39,411 nt of DNA, taken from positions 1 to 39,411 of the forward strand of contig JALXAQ010000220.1 of NCBI GenBank assembly GCA_026991885.1, written 5' to 3'. Positions 33,611-39,411 of this stretch are shown piece by piece (the stretch's first letter is position 1; each line of letters begins with the position of its first letter). This DNA comes from Thiotrichaceae bacterium. Its GTDB lineage: Bacteria; Pseudomonadota; Gammaproteobacteria; Beggiatoales; Beggiatoaceae. The translations under genes were made by a program, and so were the position numbers. The notes under the pieces were generated by a model. The model worked only from the letters and a program-made list of their open reading frames with translations. It was not told the DNA's origin and searched no databases.

Positions 33611-36325
33611 ATGAACAAATCATTTAGTCATAGCGTATTTTTAATATTTTTAGTATTTGTGCCAAGTTATGCCATCGCAGAGATTCGGGTGGTTGATGAA
33701 AATCCTCACTCCTTGATTTTGGAACTGACTGTCTCTGATCCAATCATCTATGATGAAAATCTGTCAGATCAGATATACCAACTGCCGAACAAAGGCACAT
33801 TAATTGCGGTGCCTAGCGATAGCCAAATCCAACTGGAGATAATAGATCAGGAAACTGAAGTGCTATCAAACATTTTGCTGCCACCTGCCTCTGATCAGCC
33901 AACCAGCCCAGTTGAAATCGGCATGATAGGTTATATCCGTGAACAACGGGTGGCACAAATACAGTTTTTTCCGGTGCGATACAATCCAGTTCAAAAAACA
34001 CTAGAAATTGATAAAAGTTTGCGCGTCAAAGTCAGCTTTATCAACAATAACAACATTCGCTCTGGCAAAGAGCCCTTGGAAAAGGTGGCAGAATCGCCCG
34101 CGTTTGAGAAAATGTTAGACCAATTGTTGTTAAATGATAGAACAGTCAACCAAGGTTTACGTTCGCGTCCAGTCAAGACTAGGGAAGATTGTCCGTCACC
34201 GCTACCGCCAGCCTTAAAACTGAGCATAGATAAAACCGGCGTGTATGCACTCAGTTATAGCTATTTTCAAGAAAAATTGGGATTGGACCTTTCTGTGGTA
34301 GATGCGCGTCAGATTCATCTGAGTCATCAAGGTAAAGCGGTGGGCATTTTTATAGCTGGCGAAGAAGATGGGGTTTTTGGACCAGGTGATGTGATGTATT
34401 TCTACGCCCAAGCAGGAGACACACCTTATACTCGCACAAATATATATTGGCTCTCTCTCAAAGCAGACGGTGGAGCAAGACTTACTTTCAGGGATGTCAC
34501 CCCTGATCCTAGCGATCCCCCACTGACTGAATTCAAAAAAACGGTGCATGTTGAGACAAACGCTCTATATTGGGTGAAGTTGCCAAAAGAGCCGGAAAAA
34601 GATCATCTTTTCTGGGGCAAAATAAATGCCGCGAGTTCCCATAATATGTCGCTCAATATGCGTCATATAGCACCAGGCACGGAAAACGCGACTATCCGTG
34701 TCATGATGCAAGGCAGAACTGATGATCTTAGCTTTGATCCCGACCACCATACTCAAATTTTGGTCAATGATGTCAACATTTCTGATGAACAATGGAACGG
34801 TCAAATCGCGTTTTTGCAAGAAGCCACGATTCCACAATCCAGTATCCCTGAAGGTCATAATCTCATCCAGTTACTTTCAGTCGGGGACACTGGGGCACAA
34901 ATAGATTCTCTGTATGTAAACTGGCTAGAAGTAGATTACACAGCGACAATGACTGCCATTGAAGATCAATTGACATTTGAGACTGTTAGTCGTCAGGGAG
35001 CACACCAGTTGACTGTTGGGGGCTTTACCCGCCCAGAGCTTTTCGTCTTGGATGTTACTAAACCAGAACAAATTGCGGTACTGTTCGGTGGTGTTGTGCA
35101 GAAGAAGGAGAGCCGGTATCAAATTCAGTATAGTGATAACCTAAAAGCTAAAAAAATTTACTATACCTTTAGCTTTGCAGAGGAAAATTTACTCAAACCC
35201 GCTGATATTAGTATTGATTTTCCTTTAAGCCGGCTTCAATCACCCTGCAATCAGGCCGATTATTTTATTATCTATCACGATGACTTTAACGTGGACACCT
35301 TGAAAAACCTTGTGATGGGACGCGGATTGGGCGTAATGGCAGTGCCCGTGTCGGATATTTATGATGAATTTAATCATGGTATGCCCTCACCGCGTGCGAT
35401 TAAAGATTTTCTCGTTTATGCCTACGAAAATTACAAATCGCCCGCGCCAGCTTATGTCGCTTTGGTGGGTGATGCTAACCAGGACCTCTTAAATGAGTTA
35501 GGACATGGTATTAATTATATTCCCACCAACCTGTTTTATACATCCCTATTGGGTATCACCGCGACTGACAACGATTATGTGACTGTCAGTGGTGACGACG
35601 ATTTGCCAGATATGTTTCTAGGGCGTATGCCGGTTAGAAGCCAAAAGGAGCTGGATGCAATCGTTAATAAATTGAGCCGCTATTCGCAAGCACCACTGGA
35701 TGGTTGGCAACAGAATGTGCTTTTTGTAACCGATAATGATCCAAACATAAACTTTGATAAGAGTGCCAACGAACTGATAGAAAAACATTTGGCAGGCAAT
35801 GCGACTCAGATCAATCTGAGCCAATACCCTGGTGATGAGCCAAAAGCGAATGCCAAGCAGGATATTATTCAAGATTTGAATACGGGTGCTCTCATCACCA
35901 GTTATATCGGTCATGGTAGCGTCGGTAATTGGGCAGGACAATTATTTAAATCAGCAGATGTGGACCTATTGGGCAACTCTGATAAACTCACCTTTCTGAT
36001 GACATTGAATTGTATCAATGGTTGGTTTTCCTTTTATCAAGCCTTTGATGGACACGACGATAGTCTTGCAGAAGCTTTTCTCAAAGCGGACGATAAAGGG
36101 GCTATTGCTGTTTGGGCACCCACCGGACAGGGCTTTACCTTTGAACATGAAAGGTTAGCTGATGAATTCTTTAAGCTTTTACTTCAGGAAGGTGTAACGG
36201 AAGTAGGCCGGCTGACGACTCAAGCTAAAATCGACGCCGTTGTTAACGAACCGCAGATCACCTCAGTTAATCTCAAAATATTTACCTTGTTTGGAGACCC
36301 CAGTTTACCATTGCGGGTTGAGTAG
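33611..36325 (+). CDS. secreted gingipain-like cysteine peptidase (family C25), paralogue 1
   Basis: 904 residues with a signal peptide (about 1-23, cleavage after AIA). A long N-terminal region (about 25-560) of beta-rich, propeptide-like sequence includes SPVEIGMIGYIREQRVA and EDGVFGPGDVMYFYAQAGD. The C25 catalytic domain follows (about 565-890): DYFIIYHDDF, VPVSDIYDEFN, YVALVGDANQD, LGRMPVRS, SYIGHGSVGNWAG with catalytic H768, and TLNCINGWF with catalytic C801. The C-terminus ends directly after LFGDPSLPLRVE, without the type IX sorting domain of Bacteroidota gingipains, so export probably uses another route. Expected activity is endopeptidase cleavage of extracellular or surface protein; specificity is unknown. 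The second paralogue follows 42 bases later. Confidence 0.9.
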   Translation: MNKSFSHSVFLIFLVFVPSYAIAEIRVVDENPHSLILELTVSDPIIYDENLSDQIYQLPNKGTLIAVPSDSQIQLEIIDQETEVLSNILLPPASDQPTSPVEIGMIGYIREQRVAQIQFFPVRYNPVQKTLEIDKSLRVKVSFINNNNIRSGKEPLEKVAESPAFEKMLDQLLLNDRTVNQGLRSRPVKTREDCPSPLPPALKLSIDKTGVYALSYSYFQEKLGLDLSVVDARQIHLSHQGKAVGIFIAGEEDGVFGPGDVMYFYAQAGDTPYTRTNIYWLSLKADGGARLTFRDVTPDPSDPPLTEFKKTVHVETNALYWVKLPKEPEKDHLFWGKINAASSHNMSLNMRHIAPGTENATIRVMMQGRTDDLSFDPDHHTQILVNDVNISDEQWNGQIAFLQEATIPQSSIPEGHNLIQLLSVGDTGAQIDSLYVNWLEVDYTATMTAIEDQLTFETVSRQGAHQLTVGGFTRPELFVLDVTKPEQIAVLFGGVVQKKESRYQIQYSDNLKAKKIYYTFSFAEENLLKPADISIDFPLSRLQSPCNQADYFIIYHDDFNVDTLKNLVMGRGLGVMAVPVSDIYDEFNHGMPSPRAIKDFLVYAYENYKSPAPAYVALVGDANQDLLNELGHGINYIPTNLFYTSLLGITATDNDYVTVSGDDDLPDMFLGRMPVRSQKELDAIVNKLSRYSQAPLDGWQQNVLFVTDNDPNINFDKSANELIEKHLAGNATQINLSQYPGDEPKANAKQDIIQDLNTGALITSYIGHGSVGNWAGQLFKSADVDLLGNSDKLTFLMTLNCINGWFSFYQAFDGHDDSLAEAFLKADDKGAIAVWAPTGQGFTFEHERLADEFFKLLLQEGVTEVGRLTTQAKIDAVVNEPQITSVNLKIFTLFGDPSLPLRVE

Positions 36326-36367
36326 CAATCTCAAAATCCTATTTCTTTAATTTAGGCTATAAAGTAT

Positions 36368-39121
36368 ATGAATAAATCATTTAGTTATCGCGTTTTTTTG
36401 ATAAGTCAGATTATATTACTTTCTCTACTCCTTGTTCCAAGCACTACTGTAGCAGAGATTAGGCTGATTGATGAAAATCCTCAATCCTTGATTTTGGAAA
36501 TGACTTTTTCTGGCAGCCTGCATTCCAAGGAAGTGCCAACTCAAAGCAAATTTATTGCCGTCCCGAGTGACAGCCAAATCCAACTGGAGATAATAGATCA
36601 GGAAACAGAAATTGTTAAGATTGATGAACAGTATCCTATGCTTGATGATCGCATTCAGCCAAGCAGCCCTGTTGAAATCGGCATGACAGGATATATCCGT
36701 GAACAACGGGTGGCACTCATAAAGTTTTTTCCGGTACGGCAGGCTCAAAAAACGGTAGAAATTGATAAAAGCTTGCGCGTCAAAGTCAGTTTTATCAACA
36801 ACACGCGCTCTAGCAAAGAGCCCTTTCCAAGGGAGCCAGATTCGCCCGCGTTTGAGAAAATGTTAGATAATTTGTTGTTAAATGATAGAACAGTCAACCA
36901 AGTTTTACGTTCGCGTTCAGCAAACACGAGGGAAGATTGCCCATCACCGCTACCACCTGCCTTAAAACTGAGCATAGAAAAAACCGGCGTGTATGCACTC
37001 AGTTATAGCTATTTTCAAGAAAAATTGGGATTGGACCTTTCTGTGGTAGATGCGCGTCAGATTCATCTGAGTCATCAAGGTGAAGCGGTGGACATTTTTA
37101 TAGCTGGCGAAGAAGATGGGGTTTTTGGACCAGGTGATGTGATGTTTTTCTACGCCCAAGCAGGAGACACACCTTATACTCGCACAAATATATATTGGCT
37201 CTCTCTCAAAGCAGAGGGTGGAGCAAGACTCAGTTTCAGGGATGGCACCCCCAATCCTAGCCATGCCCCATTGACTGAGTTCAGACAAACAGTCCATGTT
37301 GAGGAAAACAAGATATATTTTATCAAGCTGCCAAAAGAAGTGGAAAAAGATCATATTTTCTGGAAAAATCTCTCAGCCCAGCCTACTATGGAAGTCCCTT
37401 TTGATATGGCGATCACTTTGCCGCATATCAGTTCTAGTACGGAAAATGCCACCCTCCGCCTGATGATGCAAGGTAGAAACGATGACGATAACTATGAATT
37501 GGATGATCACCATACTAAAATATTGATCAATGAGGTAGAAATTTCTGATCAATTGTGGGATGGTAAAGTGGAGTTTTTGCAACAAGCCAGCTTTCCACAA
37601 ACCAGCCTGCTTGAGGGTGACAATCTTGTTCGCTTGCTTTCTCTTGGGATTGAGGATGTTGGCATTTTGTATAGCAGTCAGCTAAATGTCAACTGGCTGG
37701 AAATCGACTATATAGCCACACTGACTGCCATTTCCGATCAATTGACATTTGAGACAGTGGAACAGGGACCACATCAGTTGACAGTTGGGGGGTTTAGTCA
37801 ATCAAATATTCTCGTGTTGGATGTCACTCATCCAAGACAAGTTGTGCCATTGTTGGGTGCTACGGTGCAGGAAGATGAGGCAGGCACTTATCAAATTCAG
37901 TATAGTGATAACTTGGGTGGTAATAAAGTTTATTATGCCTTTAGTGTCGATGAACATTTACTCCAACCCGCTGATATCAGCATTGATTTCCCATTAACCC
38001 GTCTTCAATCCCCTTGCAATCAGGCCGATTATTTTATTATCTATCACGATAGCTTTAACGTAGATGCCTTGAAAAACCTTGTGAAGGGACGCGGATTAGA
38101 AGTCATGGCGGTGCCTGTGTCGAAGATTTATAATGAATTTAATCATGGAATGCCCGATGATCCTCAGGCGATTAAAGATTTTCTCCGTTATGCTTATGAA
38201 AATTACACCGCGCCCGCGCCAGCTTATGTTGCCTTGGTGGGTGATGCTAACCAGGACCTCTTGAATCAGTTAGGACATGGTATTAATTACGTGCCCACTA
38301 ACCTGTTTTTTACTCCCCCCCCCCTATTAGGTGTTACCGCAACTGACAACGATTATGTGACTGTCAGTGGTGACGACAATTTGCCAGATATGTTTCTAGG
38401 GCGTATTCCAGTTAGAACCCAAAATGAACTGGATGCGATTGTCAAAAAATTGACACGCTATTCGCAAGTAGCACTAGATGGTTGGCAACACAATGTACTT
38501 TTTGTGACAGGTATTGATTCAAGGGTCAAGTTTGAAGAGACTGCTGACAGGATAATAGAAAAACATTTTACAAACTATACGCCTAAACGGGTTTATCTGA
38601 TCGAATACAGTGGTGACACCGCAACAGCAAATGCGACCGCAAGGCAGGATATTGTACAAAACATCAATACTGGCAGTTTGATCAGCACTTACATCGGTCA
38701 TGGGAGTGTTGCTAATTGGGGAGGACAATTATTTCAATCATCAGATGTGGATTTGTTGGACAATCCTGACAAACTCACCTTTATGATGGCTCTGAATTGT
38801 GTCAATGGCTTGTTTTCCAATTTCCAAAAATTTGATGGGCATGATGACAGCTTGGCTGAAGCTTTTCTCAAAGCAGATGGTAAAGGGGCTATTGGTGTTT
38901 GGGCACCGACGGGAAATGGCTTTACTTTAGAACATGAAAGGTTAGCTGATGAATTTTTTAAGCTTTTGTTTGAGGAAAATGTAACAACTCTTGGTCCTCT
39001 GACCACTCAGGCTAAAATTGCAGCCCTTGTTAATGATGGGGAACTCGCTCCTGTTAATCCTGTTAATCTAAAAATATTTACCCTCTTTGGGGAGCCAAGT
39101 TTGCAATTGCGCTTAGAATAA
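36368..39121 (+). CDS. secreted gingipain-like cysteine peptidase (family C25), paralogue 2
   Basis: 917 residues with the same design as the upstream gene: a signal peptide (about 1-29), a long beta-rich region, then the C25 domain with TYIGHGSVANWGGQ (catalytic H778) and ALNCVNGLFS (catalytic C811), ending LFGEPSLQLRLE. It is clearly a tandem duplicate. Similarity is uneven: 36959-37214 is almost identical to 34211-34466, while the signal peptide and the segments near 37300-37700 have diverged. It differs by a run of ten C at 38315-38324 (residues 650-653, PPPL) that paralogue 1 lacks. The frame is open in this sequence. A terminator follows at 39134. Confidence 0.9.
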   Translation: MNKSFSYRVFLISQIILLSLLLVPSTTVAEIRLIDENPQSLILEMTFSGSLHSKEVPTQSKFIAVPSDSQIQLEIIDQETEIVKIDEQYPMLDDRIQPSSPVEIGMTGYIREQRVALIKFFPVRQAQKTVEIDKSLRVKVSFINNTRSSKEPFPREPDSPAFEKMLDNLLLNDRTVNQVLRSRSANTREDCPSPLPPALKLSIEKTGVYALSYSYFQEKLGLDLSVVDARQIHLSHQGEAVDIFIAGEEDGVFGPGDVMFFYAQAGDTPYTRTNIYWLSLKAEGGARLSFRDGTPNPSHAPLTEFRQTVHVEENKIYFIKLPKEVEKDHIFWKNLSAQPTMEVPFDMAITLPHISSSTENATLRLMMQGRNDDDNYELDDHHTKILINEVEISDQLWDGKVEFLQQASFPQTSLLEGDNLVRLLSLGIEDVGILYSSQLNVNWLEIDYIATLTAISDQLTFETVEQGPHQLTVGGFSQSNILVLDVTHPRQVVPLLGATVQEDEAGTYQIQYSDNLGGNKVYYAFSVDEHLLQPADISIDFPLTRLQSPCNQADYFIIYHDSFNVDALKNLVKGRGLEVMAVPVSKIYNEFNHGMPDDPQAIKDFLRYAYENYTAPAPAYVALVGDANQDLLNQLGHGINYVPTNLFFTPPPLLGVTATDNDYVTVSGDDNLPDMFLGRIPVRTQNELDAIVKKLTRYSQVALDGWQHNVLFVTGIDSRVKFEETADRIIEKHFTNYTPKRVYLIEYSGDTATANATARQDIVQNINTGSLISTYIGHGSVANWGGQLFQSSDVDLLDNPDKLTFMMALNCVNGLFSNFQKFDGHDDSLAEAFLKADGKGAIGVWAPTGNGFTLEHERLADEFFKLLFEENVTTLGPLTTQAKIAALVNDGELAPVNPVNLKIFTLFGEPSLQLRLE
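38315..38324 (+). repeat. C10 homopolymer in the second C25 peptidase gene
   Basis: Ten consecutive C within codons 650-653, upstream of both catalytic residues. The matching place in paralogue 1 reads acatccctattg, without the run. A change of one base would shift the frame. Confidence 0.85.
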
Positions 39122-39133
39122 GGCGATTTCTAG

Positions 39134-39166
39134 CTGCGATGTTGCTAAAACATCGCAGTTTTTTTT
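39134..39166 (+). terminator. Rho-independent terminator after the C25 peptidase genes
   Basis: A perfect 10-bp stem CTGCGATGTT / AACATCGCAG with a GCTAA loop, followed at once by eight T. It begins 12 bases after the stop codon. This is the clearest terminator in the window and marks the end of the S26-C25-C25 unit. Confidence 0.93.
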
Positions 39167-39269
39167 AGTCTGGACGAGTGTATTTATATAAGCGTTCTAT
39201 CAGATTATTATAAATAACCTAAAAATAAATATATTGAAATAAAATTCATTTTTTTAAGTTAACTTTTAT

Positions 39270-39401
39270 GTAACTACTCAGCTATCCTCGTTCCCACGCT
39301 CTGCGTGGGAATGCATTCAGGGACGCTCTGCGTCCCGCGACGCAGAGCGTCGCTACAGGCATTCCCACGCAGAGCGTGGGAACGAGAGGCTGAGTAGTTA
39401 C
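39270..39401. repeat. complex inverted repeat with gtaactactcagc ends
   Basis: Outer arms gtaactactcagc (39270-39282) and its exact complement (39389-39401). Inside are a long arm cgttcccacgctctgcgtgg with its complement near 39363-39383, and smaller ctctgcg/cgcagag hairpins. It is about 132 bp with no ORF, a cruciform-forming dispersed repeat. The gtaactactcag end is shared with the sequence beside the hairpin at 32971. Confidence 0.85.
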
Positions 39402-39411
39402 ACTTCTGTCC

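Noticed and set aside
33611-39121. Type IX secretion cargo
   Set aside because: Both proteins end right after the C25 domain with no C-terminal sorting domain, and no type IX component is in the window.

Overview
The window looks like a piece of a low-GC gammaproteobacterial chromosome, most likely from a large sulfur oxidiser of the Beggiatoa/Thiotrichales kind. This placement is inferred from three things: the mix of core genes (lysC next to csrA, pheA-hisC, ppsA-ppsR), an Rnf electron-transport operon, and secreted C25 peptidases among many palindromic repeats. I ran no database search, so it is not proven. No rRNA, tRNA or CRISPR array was found.

Layout: 1-74 is the probable 3' end of a group II intron. 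172-1801 (minus strand) carries a DJ-1/PfpI protein and a LysR regulator. 2307-12646 is one tight plus-strand operon: rnfB, a very large pyruvate:ferredoxin oxidoreductase-like gene (nifJ family, 1638 aa, with an extra C-terminal ferredoxin-like domain), rnfC, rnfD, rnfG, rnfE, rnfA, and a 59-residue membrane protein with a cysteine-rich tail that overlaps the rnfA stop codon. 12750-17672 holds PEP synthase, its regulator PpsR, and an isopropylmalate/citramalate synthase. 17756-20399 (minus) holds a secreted LRR/Calx-beta protein and a small exported protein. 20495-23518 is rsmI-pheA-hisC. 23651-27495 is a GAF histidine kinase followed by a hybrid kinase/response regulator. 27537-33586 holds prmC, comEC, a DUF2062 membrane protein, csrA, lysC and an S26-type peptidase. 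33611-39121 holds two tandem gingipain-like (C25) secreted peptidases, closed by a clear terminator.

The first half centres on the pyruvate/PEP/ferredoxin node. The oxidoreductase would exchange electrons between a 2-oxoacid and ferredoxin, Rnf would couple ferredoxin to NAD and the ion gradient, and PpsA/PpsR would control pyruvate-to-PEP flux. The last three genes look like a secreted-protease module. One of them carries a C10 tract before its catalytic residues, a possible on/off switch.

The region is full of small non-autonomous repeats. At least five types are present: an element of about 155-173 bp built of nested hairpins, a 20-bp palindrome family, and several long inverted repeats. 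Several genes (hisC, both kinases, the DUF2062 gene) have their stop codons in or next to such repeats, so the repeats appear to have reshaped protein C-termini.
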